A stretch of 64,000 bases of DNA from Epiperipatus broadwayi (GCA_028023455.1 JAQFVV010000206.1:839861-903860); one strand, 5' to 3'; positions 37,570 to 49,360 are shown, counted from the stretch's first letter. Made by a program: numbers and translations. Notes: generated by a model from the sequence alone, not told the origin.

Positions 37570-37900
37570 TAGCAGGTAACTTTCGCACAACATTTATGAC
37601 AACTTTTAAGCTTTCTTATCACTTGTTTTTTTTCTTTCAATCAATCATAACTTCTTTTTACTCATGATCATCTACCAACTTTGTTTCCAATTTTTCTCTT
37701 TTTTTTACCTTACATTGTCTTATCCAACATATACATTATAAATATTTTACCTTCAATCATGTACTAATCCAATTCTTCTTCTCTTTTTTCAATTTTTTAA
37801 ATAAATAATCTTTTTGAATTTATTATTTTTCTATTTATTTAATTTCATACCTTAATTTTTTTTTATTTATCTTCAAATCCACTTTTTTAATTCTCAACTA
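37570..37900 (-). pseudogene. LINE ORF2 C-terminal remnant, minus strand
   Basis: The plus strand is pyrimidine-rich here, and the minus strand reads KLVDDHE, a stop, KEVMID, a stop, then ESLKVVINVVRKLP, in one frame. This matches the common LINE tail pattern LDDI...Y..LK..A.DR..WR..V. It ends near 37575. Several stops show it is dead. It resembles the remnant at 18640 in type, though the two are too worn to prove the same family. Confidence 0.45.
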
Positions 37901-38676
37901 TTCTCTCTTATTTTTAAGCTATTCTTATAGATTTTTAACTAGCCCTATAGTATTCTCAAAAATTTTTAAGTGTTTGTAACTTGGAAATGTTTGTATGTAA
38001 ACTGTAATGAATTTGTGATTAAAGAAGTGTACATATAATGTATTTTATTTTATAAATTCTTTTATAAAAAGTATTTAATATGCGATTAGTTATTTACTAA
38101 AGACAATAGATTTAAAATCCATATTAATAAGTATTTTTATTTATTTATTTTTTGGTTAATGGCTTTAAAGGTCAAGTCACCACAGTTTCTTTTGTTTGAT
38201 TAATGGTGAGTTTTTTTTCATTTGTCCTCAGATACTAAGTCATTTTAAAAATTTTATTTTTGTAGTTACTCTTACCAAGATCTAAACTACTCAAGACAAC
38301 AAATAGATGGGTGTGCATATATATATATATTATTGTTAGATTAAAGATTTTCATGGATTTATTATAAAATAATATAAATAAAATGTGTTGCTTTTTTCAT
38401 CTAATAACTGGAAATATGTTTTGCAGAGCTGTTTTTATGAAACCATCACTTATTATTGGTAGTGCTAAGGCTCCTATACTTTGCACAGATTTTTTTGTCT
38501 CAATCTCCATTTTGGTTCTAATTAAGTTCAAAATAAAAAAAAATTATTATTGAGTACTAGAGCAAAATAATTTGACCTTATGGCTGACAATAATAATTGA
38601 TAATTTCCTAGTGACATTATTGCTAAGCATATCCCTACTTATTACATTGATATAGCCCGAAACTTTATTTGATTAC
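37901..38676. other. AT-rich DNA without a recognised feature
   Basis: A (TA) run lies near 38319-38331. No gene is seen. Confidence 0.35.
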
Positions 38677-38687
38677 ATATATATTAT

Positions 38688-38844
38688 AAAGCTCCTCACT
38701 GACGAAGGCCACAAGCCAGAAACTAGTCTGGGGATATTGGATGAGTAGGCATTAGATAGGGATTTTATGCACAAGCCTTCTGGCATCCATTGATTATTCT
38801 GTTTGGCACAGATGGCAATACTGTATGGAGAGTTTTGCTCTGTT
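38688..38844 (+). mobile_element. hammerhead repeat family F1, locus 3 (short, with direct repeats)
   Basis: A 157-bp F1 piece begins five bases before the ribozyme and ends just after GTATGGAGAGTTTTGC. It is flanked by an identical 11-mer, ATATATATTAT, at 38677-38687 and 38845-38855. That would be a target-site duplication, suggesting insertion by target-primed reverse transcription of an RNA starting near the ribozyme. The 11-mer is pure A/T, so chance cannot be ruled out. Confidence 0.75.
38693..38734 (+). ncRNA. hammerhead ribozyme, F1, core intact
   Basis: Stem I TCCTCA/TGGGGA (6 pairs, one wobble), CTGACGA (38699-38705), stem II GGC/GCC with loop CACAA, GAAA (38719-38722), CTAG mini stem III and UC (38727-38728). 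All invariant positions are kept. The outer ATCC/GGAT helix is missing because the element starts inside it. Confidence 0.78.
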
Positions 38845-38855
38845 ATATATATTAT

Positions 38856-39906
38856 TGTTACGTAGTTTAATTTTAAAACATTAGCATAGTTTGAAAAGTA
38901 AATTAAACAATAAAAGAATTATTTAAACCATAAGTCAGCGTTTTATGATGCATTTCATAAACTCAACACCTATAAATAAACAATGCTAACTTTTATAAAT
39001 GAAATTGTAATCGGCTGTTTGTGAAATTTAAAAGTATTATATAAATTAAAGTAATTAAAGTCACAAAGTTTATTAGAAAAGTTGGAAATCATAATTTATT
39101 TTAAGACAGAATTATTAGTAAACTCTGATCTATTTAAAAATATAATAAAATCTCAGAAAAGTACAAATTTTAAAATCAATATTTAATGTACTGTAAAAAT
39201 ATACAACTGAATATTATTATTAAATATTTAGTAGGATTACTCTACTTCTATGAAATAAATCAGATATTTCCAAATGATTAATGAAAATACTTTTACATTC
39301 ATTTATTTCTGGTTTCAAAACTTTCAATATCATTTCTTATTAGCCTCAGTTCATCAATACTAGCTCTCCTCAGGATTATAAGTGGTTATTTATGGCTGAA
39401 AATCTCACCAGTAGATGCTTCTGGTATACTTTTTATCTAAAGCAAAATGAACTTTTTTAGTTAAGTTGTTCAGTTTAAAATTAAACTATTTTTACTTTAA
39501 ATAAAATAAAAGTAAAATAAAAAATTTAGACAAAAAATGCAGATATATAAAAATAATCAATTAATGGATTAAAACTTAAATAAATATTTAAAAAAATAAT
39601 TTCCTAATTGCATATTTCATACTTCTGAAAAAGAGTGTTAACCACTCACAAGTGTCAAATAATTGAATTAAGTAAAAAACCATTGTGAAAATTTCAAAGA
39701 AGAAATGAATTTTTAAAAAATTTATTTAATACAGCAATGAATAAAAGATATTGAAAATCTTGAAGGAAAGGGGAATTAATAATAAATGTTACAATCTACA
39801 GTAAAACTAAATGTAAAAACACATAAAAAAATCCAATAATAATAGCATCACCAAAAGTTCTCTTATACATATCCACAACTGAATTTGTAACCCAAGATAA
39901 GATCAG
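38856..39906. other. AT-rich DNA without a recognised feature
   Basis: No feature is seen. Confidence 0.35.
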
Positions 39907-40116
39907 TTGTATTTATATATTGGACTATTTCCATCATCTAATATAAGTATTGAATGTCTTTAAAAAAAATTTAATTTTACATATTCCAAAGGTTGGTATA
40001 ACATGTGCTATTATTAAGAGTTGAAGATATTTGGAATATTTAAATAAAGTTAAATTTTTCTAAAGACATTCAATACTTATATTAGATGATGGAAATAGTC
40101 CAATATATAAATACAA
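39907..40116. mobile_element. MITE with about 56-bp near-perfect inverted repeats
   Basis: The left arm 39907-39962 (TTGTATTTATATATTGGACT..., with CCATCATCTAATATAAGTAT) is matched base for base by 40061-40116 in inverse, and the inner 30 bp also pair loosely. The element is 210 bp and has a diverged relative at 28108. The near-perfect arms suggest a young insertion or gene conversion between arms. Confidence 0.85.
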
Positions 40117-43100
40117 ATAAAATACTATCAACACAAACCTTCAGGAAAACACTAAGATCACTTTGACTTTATATAGTAAATAAAGTATATTTAAAATATA
40201 TAATAGAATAAGCCATTATAGAGATTTACTATTGTTACCTTTACAGATTTTGACAAAATTCTGAAACTGTAATAGGTGAAATTGTTAATGAATTCTATTC
40301 CAAATCATGGAAGATTCTCTACTCAGATGGATTTTTTTCCTGAAACTAAGAAAATAGTATTTTAATAATGTTTAGAGACATACATGATTAAAACCAAATT
40401 GACTTTGAATATGCTCATTTTTATTCACACTCAAAATTTTTGAGAGTTGAAAGTTCATATAAAATTTTATCTGATGTATTATTAGGTAATTTACTGATTA
40501 GAGAGATTATAATTATTCTATATTCAATAGATTATTATTATTATTATTATAATTTCCCAGTTTATTTGCTTTTAACTATTTCTTTATAGATTTTTTATTA
40601 TTCAAAGTATTACAATATTTACCAAGCTCAACAATATAAAACAATTTTTATGTTTATCTTCAGGACATTTGGCCATAATTAAAATTATGTGCCAGAAGCA
40701 TCTACCCCTAGTCTCTTTCACTCTCTAATTATTATAATAACTATATAAACAGTTATGTTATATGATAACTCCAACATGGCTTATTTTTAAGCACTTTAAT
40801 TCCACACCTAGTTTGTCTTTTTAATTAATCTGCGTAATGTAGATAATAATAAATAAATTATCATTATCTCTTAGTACACCTTCAAGCATACAAACACTTT
40901 TTTAAAGTGCATTTAATTTTGTAGTGTGCTTCATCAGTCTTTTAATAAAATATTTTTTTGGAAAATAATCTGACACATCAGATTTTATCAAAAAATTATC
41001 AGATAATTGAAGTCCATTATATTCTAGCAGTTCAATATCAATATTGTTAATTTTATCTTTAGTCAATTCATTTGTAAAAATTGCAAAAATTATATCTACT
41101 TTTCATTCCAGAAATTCTACAATCATCTATTTTATGCAGAAAAGTGGCTTACTTTAAACATAGATTCAATGGGTATTTTTTATATTTATAATGGTTTCTT
41201 TGTTTTAACTTTCTGTTATTAATAGTTGTATGTTCTTCCATTCCACTCTATATGATCTCCATATCTTTCTATTTACTTGAGTTTCCACTTTTATAATATT
41301 TATTAGCATAAATTATCATTATTAAACACTTTTATAAAAATTTATTTAAATAAATTCAATATATTTCACTCAGCACAAATAGCTATATCTTAAAACCTTA
41401 TGTTCTCTAGCAAGATATATTATCAATGGATCAATAAATTTCTAACTACAATGGAAATTATTATTTTCAAGGTATATGAATACAAACTTTGATTAAGTTT
41501 TTTTTTAGTAAAATTATATAATACATATTTACGTAAAGTAAAATATTTTTAAAGAGTAGTTTTTTGAAATATAGAAAATAGGTAATCATTCAGCTGTTGA
41601 TTAATATCTTATATATAGTTGCATAGCAAAATTACTTTTCATTTAAAAGAACTCTAATGTAAGGACTAGCGAATTAATATAGGGTTATACACTAAACTTT
41701 TTTCCACATCTGTTATTCTCTAAATGCAAACCATATAGCTATACGTAAAATGTAAAACAAATTTAACAAATTATTTCCCAGTTTTATCTGTAGCTTTCAA
41801 TTCCTTTATCACAAATAAATTTTTTAGATTTTTTTCATTATTGATTATTAACATTAATTCTTATAACTTTTTATGGTATATAGTTTCATTAAGAATATTT
41901 TCTCCATTGACAAAATAAATTAGAAGTTGTAATTTTTCTGAAAATTGTTTGAAATTACTTGTTCTTTAGGCATATCTTTTAAAATAACTTTCTTCCTCTT
42001 TACAGTAGTTTTTGTAATGATAATAACAGACTAATATCAATCAATTATTCTTAACATAACTCTGTAGTAATTTACTTTCTTAGAAATATTAGATAATATT
42101 CCTTTTCTTTCTTTTTTTTTTTTTTTTTTAATGTACAATATTACTTTTGACTGAAAATAATTACATTCATTGTTTCAAATGTTGTCTTTAAATAAAATAA
42201 CTGATAAAATAATATTAAATTTCTACTTTGTAAAAAAAAGTAAAAACTATTTTCGTATATATATATATCTTAACATCTTTATTTGATTCAGATACGCCTC
42301 ATAGCTGATACTCATTATTAACAGATAAATACTACTAAACGAATGATAATTTTAACATATAATTTATTCAGAAGAACTATTTTTTTCGGAACTTATTTGT
42401 TTCTAAAATAATTAAAACAGAACTTTTGTGTCATTATTTAATTAAAACTCATGGACACGTTCAAGAATTTGTATAAATTACATTTACTAACGTTAGAAAA
42501 AAATAATTGGATTATTAAAACCCCAAAAATAATTATCAATCATATACTGATACAAATAGAAACAAATTAGACATTTCACGAAGACGCTATATTTGTCCTC
42601 AAAACACATTTCTAGATATAAAAACCTAACCTCAAATATCTATATCAACTACGTATAAGATGTATTAATTAAATCAGAAATGCGTCATGAATTTAAGTTT
42701 TCTGGGGAAAAAATTTAAGTTCTTAGAACAATTTTAAAACTTAAACTTAAAAAATATATAAAGCTGGGAGAGGAGGGGATAAATCCTAAAACAAATTATA
42801 TTAAAATTTAAATTTCAAAAGCAAACAAATACATATATCAAATCCCAAAAAACGCAAATCAAATTTGAAATTAGAAAAAAAAAACTAACGGAGAAAAATC
42901 CCAAAGTCCACCAAGAAATGTGTGATAAAATTAATTTCAGGAAGAAAACAAATTTAAATTAAAAGTTTTAAATAAAAAATTAAATTCAAATATAAACAAA
43001 TAGTATTAAAATTGAATTTCAAAAGAAAGAAATTTAGTAGGAATAATTAATTTAATATATATATAGTCTCTGATTTAGCTTTGTACATTTAATTAATTTA

Positions 43101-43264
43101 TAAATATATATGCACACCCTTTATACTTGTCTTATATATAAAAGTCATGAATGAAAGTTGGTTTGTATTTTAAGCTTATACAAAACTGACAGACTTTACT
43201 ATCTTATTATAGGGTTTCATTGTGAATATCGCAATGCAATGTATATTCTATTGATGGAACTTTA
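40117..43264. other. AT-rich DNA, mostly featureless
   Basis: A (TTA)n run lies at about 40533-40550 and a T-run at 42112-42130. Minus-strand pieces at 40640-40930 (for example KIKCTLKKCLYA) hint at an old coding remnant but are too short to call. Confidence 0.35.
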
Positions 43265-43605
43265 ACATTATTATAAACCAGTGTTTATAGGCTTCAACAA
43301 CCATCTTTATAATATTCTATACATCAACCAGCTAATTGTTTATGTGATCAAGCCGAAACGGCGGTATATTCATAATCAAAATCGTACATGGATGAACCCA
43401 AAATACATTATATATATATATGATATATTTTGCAGGTTCATTCGTATAAGATTTTAATTAGATATTCCAACGTTTTGACTTGATAACACAAGCCCTCATT
43501 TGAGAAATTAATACTATATAATTATAGAGGTGATATAAATGGTGTCTATAAAGATAATTGTAGAGGCTCTGTAAACAGTGTTCACAATAATTGTATGTGT
43601 ATATA
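43265..43605. mobile_element. foldback element F4 with a possible hammerhead fossil
   Basis: Left arm blocks CAGTGTTTATAGGCTTCAAC, GTGATCAAGCCGAAACGG and ACATGGATGAACCC pair with right arm blocks near 43580, 43470-43490 and 43435. The apex is a (TA) run at 43411-43421. The right arm, read on the minus strand, has CAAATGA, a GGCTTG/CAAGTC hairpin, CAAAAC, GUU and GGAA pairing with TTCT. This is the layout of a hammerhead with decayed core residues. No protein is encoded. Confidence 0.55.
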
Positions 43606-43859
43606 TATATGATGTAACAACGTTATAATGTGTAATCCGAATTATAAACAGATAAAAAATGGATTGTTTATTCTAGTGCTGTTGGATAAATGAAAATGTT
43701 AGGTTGTTGTAATATTTATTATTTGATTATGGAAGTTTGGTTATATATATATGAAAAACAAAACAAGTTATAAATCACATAACTTGGTATAGCTTGCATT
43801 ATGATCAATAGATGGAGCTCCATAAATGCAAGCTATAGCATTTATAGGGAGTTAGAGAG

Positions 43860-44261
43860 ATGAGAAATAGTATGGAGAGTAAAAAGAGTTTAAATATATA
43901 TAGAAATAAACAGAATATTAGGTGTGAGTTAATTTATGATAATAGTAAGGAAAGTAGTTTATTGTTTAAGGCTTGAACGGGATCTTTAGCTACAAAAGAA
44001 TATACATGTAAATGGGAAAATATGGGTGATTTATTTTGTAAATTATGTAAGGAAGGAATTGAAAATATTAGGCATTTGTTAATTGAATGTAAATGTTTGA
44101 AAACAAAAAGGGTACATATAATGAAGTTGTGGAAAAATAAATATGAAAAGAGTGATTATACAGAAAGTGAATTATTGGTTTTTATGCTGGGTTTGGGAAA
44201 AGATAAGAGGGATTTAGATATAAAGGTTATAGAGTTGACAAAAATTATGTTGTGGAAATAG
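43860..44261 (+). pseudogene. LINE ORF2 zinc-tail remnant within F2
   Basis: A 133-codon frame with one internal stop (43974-43976, TGA, probably from CGA) contains SSLLFKA-stop-TGSLATKEYTCKWE, then CKLCKEGIENIRHLLIEC, the C-x2-C...H...C zinc segment that closes many LINE ORF2 proteins. It resembles CIFCRTKEETFLHLFEEC at 8879 in layout but is a different element. A helical, charged tail ends at 44261. No RT domain precedes it. Only one stop in 130 codons means it is younger than the LINE at 4600. Function is lost or absent. Confidence 0.7.
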
Positions 44262-44647
44262 GATAGAGCAGATTATGGGTAAATTTAGAGTGGGGAATGT
44301 AAAAGAAAGTGGCTAACAGGTTTATCTGGGCATAATTGCTGAGATATTGTTGACTTTGTTTAAGGAGAAGCCATAATATATATCACATCACATCAGCAAG
44401 TTACATGATTTATAACTTGTTTTGTTTTTCATAAATGTACCTTTGAAGGTTTTTGCAATGATATATATTGCAGAGGCTTTTACTATGTGGTGAAACTGAA
44501 CTGATTTTAGACCCATATAGCTATCTGTTTTGTTAGGCTGGATTTGAAAACATTACATGTCTAAAAAATTTATGCTTGCAGACTGATAGAAACATGTTTC
44601 ATAAACGCTATTAGAGTTAGTGTTTAGATCTAATTTCTAGTCCCTAC

Positions 44648-44695
44648 CCTTCACTTATGATAGCCAAATTAGCTTAAAATCAGCTGATCTGAAGG
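44648..44695 (+). ncRNA. hammerhead ribozyme, F2, core decayed, stems covary
   Basis: Stem I CCTTCA (44648-44653) pairs perfectly with TGAAGG (44690-44695), where the 49356 locus has CTTTCA and TGAAAG: a paired U-A to C-G change. Stem II AGC/GCT pairs, stem III is TCA-GC-TGA and UC follows. The core is CTTATGA (G5 to T) and AAAA replaces GAAA, so the copy is inactive. Confidence 0.65.
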
Positions 44696-44786
44696 TGGAA
44701 ACAATGAAAGAGATATTGAATTCTGTCACTCTTGGCATTTTATGTAAACAAATGCTTGTATGGAGATTTTGGTAAAGCTCCATCTA

Positions 44787-44789
44787 TTG

Positions 44790-44832
<43 letters not shown>
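44787..44832. repeat. (TA)n microsatellite at F2 right edge
   Basis: An uninterrupted TA run borders the F2 element, as at 49330-49355 and 50404-50437 for the other F2 locus. Confidence 0.9.
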
Positions 44833-44834
<2 letters not shown>

Positions 44835-45599
44835 CCAATCAAAACTTTTAGATTTTTGATATATTTCACCAAATCATATTACCAATTTTGAACTAGCAAT
44901 CACTATAAAATTTTCCAGATAAATCTCTTACTATATCTACATTTCACCAAAATGTCTGATTCTTCAAGTAAGACAACTAAAATCAAAATTTGAAACACTG
45001 AACATTGTAAAATCTAAGATTTGATATTGTATTCAAGATTTGTAACAAACTTGGAAGAGAGTGCTACAAATCTTAAAGATTGATTGATTGTAAACAATAT
45101 ATATTTGTGTCTGTGCATGAGTGTGAAGTGTATTAACATAGTCTCATATTTACTTGAGTATAACACTTCATCAGTGATAGCACATTATCTATAGCAGGGT
45201 TCTCAACTGACAATATGTCATGCACCAAGAAATTTTTAAATTTTTTTATTATGTACTAAATGAAGAATTGAAGTAAAAAAATGAAAAAAATTAGAGGTGT
45301 TTTTATAATAAAATATAATTATTGAAATATTTAACAAATTTAATATATATATAGTAATAATAAAAAGTCAGATGTCACATGATTTATATATAGCTTGCAC
45401 TTACAAATATGTAAAATTAAGAGCATGCTAATGAGCTATAAACAAGATATATATATATTATATATATATTCAAAGAATGATAAAAAACCATAGAATAATC
45501 AGCAAAACTATACAAAAGTAAATTAACTAACAAAATATTAAAATAATAACAATCAAAATTAAAATAGCTGAGTGACATATATTTATAATTATAAAACTA

Positions 45600-47300
45600 A
45601 GGCGATTGATGCTGATTCTGGTTAATAATTAGCTTATCAAGTCTTGGAGATATATTTGTGACTGCTAAGCTGCAAAACTGGATTTATTAATAAACTATTT
45701 TTTAATTTTGATTTTATGAATGTCATTGACAAAAATGTCAATTCATATTATTGTGTGGCCAAGAATGTCAATAACACACTTAAGGCTTTTTCATGTAATT
45801 CCAAATATTTAATTTTTAAAAAAATTTAATGTACCATCACAACCTTAATTCTATTTTTTTTTTATTCCAAATCAGTTAGATTATTTTTTGGTTAAATAAA
45901 TGGATTTAAATTCCACATATTGCATTTCCATGTGTCTTCTTTATGTTGGTAACATTGATCAAATGCACAACAAAGTCTTGTTAAATATCTATAAAGAATA
46001 TTTTTCTAAAAATGTTGATATCAACTTCATTTGTTAATTCTGAGAATGAATGAAACATATCATAGTCTTTTTCTTCTATACTTTTACACCAGTTTTAACT
46101 TTTTCTTGAATGCCTCAATTTTATTCCACAAATCAAATGTAGCACTATTTCCTAGTGGGCTTAAATTTAGTTCATTTATTAATGAAAGTACATCTGACAA
46201 GTAAATCAGTTTACCAATGCAATTGTTGTCATGGTAAATATTTCTTAATTCTGATTTCTTTTGTTTTTGGAAATGTTTCAAACTCTTTTCTTAATTCATA
46301 AAATTTTGTTAATATGTTCACTCTCGACAACCATCGTATTTTTGCATGAAGTAGTACATTTTCTTGTCTAGATCCTTTTCATTGCATAAACTTAAAAATA
46401 GTCTTGAATTTAGTATGTTGCATTTAATATAATTTATTATTTTATCGAGTGAGAAAATTGTTCAGCCAGGAAATAATTTTTTTGCAGCTAAATGCTCATG
46501 GTATACAACACAATGATAAACACCATTTTGTCATCCATCACTTCTTTCATTTTTTTGTAACTCCTGAATGTTTTCCAGTGATGCTTGTTGTTCCATAAGT
46601 ACATAAGCCAACACATTTTTTTCCAGTTAAGTCAGTTCTTTTTGATGTGATTATCAATTACTTTAAATATATCTGATTAGGAACTTCAACACAACAAAAA
46701 AAATCTTTCTTTACATCACTGATTTCATAATCAACATGATGTAAAAGTATGACTTTATTGATAACATCTGTAGATTTATCTATTTACTTGTAGAACTAAT
46801 TGATCATCAACATCAGTCCTAATTCACTAAATCTGCATTAAATAGTCTGATTAAAACATTAGCAAAGTTTTCATTTTTTCTGCAGCAACCATATATAGGA
46901 TTTCAGAACATGCATTTATTAAACATAGTTTGATTAAGTTTTAAGCAGTAGAGTATTGTTTTTTTAATATAGCAATCATTAAAGCAACTAAATATGATGC
47001 TTTTATAAGAAACTTATTGGCTAAATGATGATTTTTGTTATTTTAATTCAGCACTTTTACATTCAAAAAAATTCAGTAGCTTATTTTGTAGATTTGAATG
47101 TTAGATCTGTAAATGAAGAATTAATTGTACTGACCTCATACATTAATTGAATAAAAGTTTTCTGCATATATTGCATTGAGGTCTGAGTATATTTTTTATG
47201 ACTCAGACCAAAAAATAAAACCAAATTTTAAATTTTCAGGATTAAATTGACAAACAACAGTACATTTTCATTTTGTCAAAGGTGAATCATTTTGTGACTA
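45600..47300 (-). pseudogene. hAT transposase remnant, ZBED5/Buster-like
   Basis: On the minus strand, frame pieces appear in the order of a hAT transposase. Near 46850-46900 is AEKMKTL after a CSEILYMVA-like stretch. At about 46320-46520 are CVVYHEHLAAKK, IINYIKCNILNSRLFLSLC and, after a shift, ENVLLHAKIRWLSRVNILTKF. At 46084-46281 is a clean 65-codon piece with KLIYLSDVLSLINELNLS and FKKKLKLV. At about 45600-45680 is CSLAVTNISPRLDKLI, the C-terminal insertion-domain end. RWLSR and YLSD...NELNLS are typical of domesticated and active hAT proteins such as ZBED5. Many stops and shifts kill it. Confidence 0.8.
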
Positions 47301-47344
47301 AAGAATATTTTCATTAGCATTCAACGTATTTATACTTAAAACAG

Positions 47345-47765
47345 GCAAACCTCACTATATGTATTGTCACACACAGCAAGCTAAAGTAATCAATGGATGC
47401 CAGAGGCTTGTGCATAAAATCCCCATCTAGTGCCTACTCATCCAATATCCCCAGGCTAGTTTCTGTCTTTTGGCCTTCGTCAGTGAAAAGCCTTGGATCT
47501 GAGAGCACTGCACCTAGATCTTAGGCTCTAATGCAACCCTCCAGCAGCCACCTAACTACAAAACTATGAGTATTAAACAGAAAACACCTTAATGTTTTCA
47601 ATCCAAGCCCATTAGCTTATATAGCCATATGGGTCTGAACTCAGTTCAGTACCCATACATTTTGGTGTCTTTGGTTTTTTAATAACCACAGCCACCACTT
47701 TCCTATTAGGCAGGATTGGTTTTAAACCAATAAACACAAGCATAAGAAGTGGTGGTCATGTGATA
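47345..47765 (-). mobile_element. hammerhead repeat family F1, locus 4 (nested in hAT)
   Basis: On the minus strand this is nearly one whole F1 monomer. It includes AAGAAGTGGTGGTCATGTGA-like and TAATAGGAAAGTGGTGGCTG-like parts, CTGAACTGAGTTCAGACCC, GGTGGCTGCTGGAGGGTTGC, the ribozyme, and the GGCATCCATTGATTACTTT end at 47345-47400. It interrupts the hAT element, so it arrived later. It contains no inverted arm, unlike loci 1 and 2. Confidence 0.75.
47448..47489 (-). ncRNA. hammerhead ribozyme, F1, cleavage U mutated
   Basis: On the minus strand: TTTTCA/TGGGGA stem I with three wobbles, CTGACGA (47477-47483), a weakened stem II, GAAAC, TA and GCC where GUC is needed. The U16.1 to C change removes the cleavage triplet. 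Confidence 0.65.
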
Positions 47766-48318
47766 CTTATACTTAGTTTTCAAAAAAAGTCTATAATAGT
47801 TTTTGATATTTTCTTGTTATTATTCATTTTTAAATGACTAAAATTTATCAAAAAAGTAAATATCAAGTACTTAGTATATTTTAGTTTATAGTATACAATT
47901 ATTATATAGTAATTCCTAGCACTGCACACACTAATGAAATTCCAATTGACTGGCTATGGCAAACTATATAGTACATATAACTGACAACTGTTAGATTATT
48001 TTTGTACAAACCTAACACCATCTCAGTGATGAAGTAGCGCACATGGACAAAATTGTTAATGAAGCAGTGTCCTTATTGTGAGATGACTAATACTAGGAAA
48101 CAAAAACTTTTTTGTATTTCTTGTATGTTTTATTTCTTAGTTTATTTTTTATGAAACGAAAGAAAATCTTAGAACTGAATTAAAAATAAATTTAACCAAA
48201 TTAGTCATAATTCAAAATATTGTAAAAATATATGTAATAAATACGAAAACAATTTTATAAGCTTTTTATAGACCTCCAATGGCCCACACACCAGTGGTTG
48301 AGAAACACTGATTTATAT

Positions 48319-49328
48319 CATTTGATAATAGTCGAAGGAAAATAGTATTTTTAAGAAAGCTAACAAGATTTTGGTAAATGCTGATCTAGTAAAGATACTG
48401 ACTCGTGTTTCCTATATTTTTTTTTAAATGATGTGTATATTTATGATACAGCTTATACTAATATTAAGATGTGGGTATTTGGATATTATATCTAATTAAT
48501 GAACCTTCCTCAAACTATATAGGACTTAAAAACTTTCACATTTTTGTATAACTAAATATTTATTTACTTGAAATATAAGCCTAAAAACCAATTGATGTTA
48601 AAAAAAAAAAAACTGAAACCTAAGATGCAATGACAATTTATGCAATATATGGTAGAATAATGCTTTTCATATGAGAAAAAAAAAATTATTTAATAGTTAC
48701 TTAACTGACTTCAGAAATATCAGTGTAAAATTCAAGCATTAAATTTACTAGAAGAAAATTTTTTTAAAAATCTTAGATATTAATGTTGTAAATTTAGAAA
48801 AAATCATTCTAGTGTTAGTAAAATACTTTATAAAGCTTTTGACAAAGTTATGTTTAAAAATGCTACAATTGTAAAATGAGGTATGAATAATAATAATGCT
48901 TTGAAGTCTACTAATGTTGGCAAAGAAAGCCTTGCTTTGGTAAGGTTAAAACAAATTCAAGCAATATTTTTTGATTAATAAACTATTGTTCTGAAATGAA
49001 TATTAATATATTGTATTTTTAATTAGCTATGATTTATTTTTGGATCTTAAAAATCATCATTATCACTTACAAACACTACTAATACATTGAAAGATGAAAA
49101 TCTATCCATATTGAATCCAGTTTTTCCAATTGTCAGTTTTTCTTTTCCACATTATGCAAAAAAACTTTTTTATTTCATCTATATATCTCACATGAGTTCT
49201 CTTTTTAGATCTTTTCCAATCTCCTGGGATCCAGCTTTAGACTTCAACTATGCATCACATCTTTTTTTCTAGAAATATGTCCAAATCATTTCTACTTTAA
49301 CTTCTTCAATCTTTCAATGATATCAGTA

Positions 49329-49329
<1 letters not shown>
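48319..49329. other. AT-rich DNA without a recognised feature
   Basis: No feature is seen. A 61-codon frame at 49087-49272 has no motif. Confidence 0.35.

Positions 49330-49360
<31 letters not shown>

Larger units (their letters stand above)
43752..44788. mobile_element. hammerhead repeat family F2, locus 1, with LINE tail inside
   Basis: The left end (TGAAAAACAAAACAAGTTAT, 43752) and right end (GCTCCATCTATTGATCAT up to 44788) match those of the F2 array at 49356. The right half, 44385-44788, is a minus-oriented unit start (about 44400-44433) followed by a near full unit in inverse orientation. Between the arms, 43860-44270, sits a LINE coding tail. Both sides abut (TA)n sequence. The outer ends pair: ATGATCAATAGATGGAGCTC with GCTCCATCTATTGATCAT. 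Confidence 0.7.
45195..48310 (-). mobile_element. decayed full-length hAT transposon
   Basis: The left end CAGGGTTCTCAACTGA (45195) and the right end, read inward CAGTGTTTCTCAACCACTGG (from 48310), are hAT-type termini. The flanking octamers ATCTATAG (45187-45194) and ATTTATAT (48311-48318) match at 6 of 8 positions, a worn 8-bp target duplication. The interior holds a broken transposase on the minus strand. A family F1 hammerhead element is nested at 47345-47765. Total length is about 3.1 kb, about 2.7 kb without the insertion. Confidence 0.85.

Noticed and set aside
40640-40930. A decayed transposase on the minus strand
   Set aside because: A few peptide pieces look plausible but none carries a family motif and stops are at background density.
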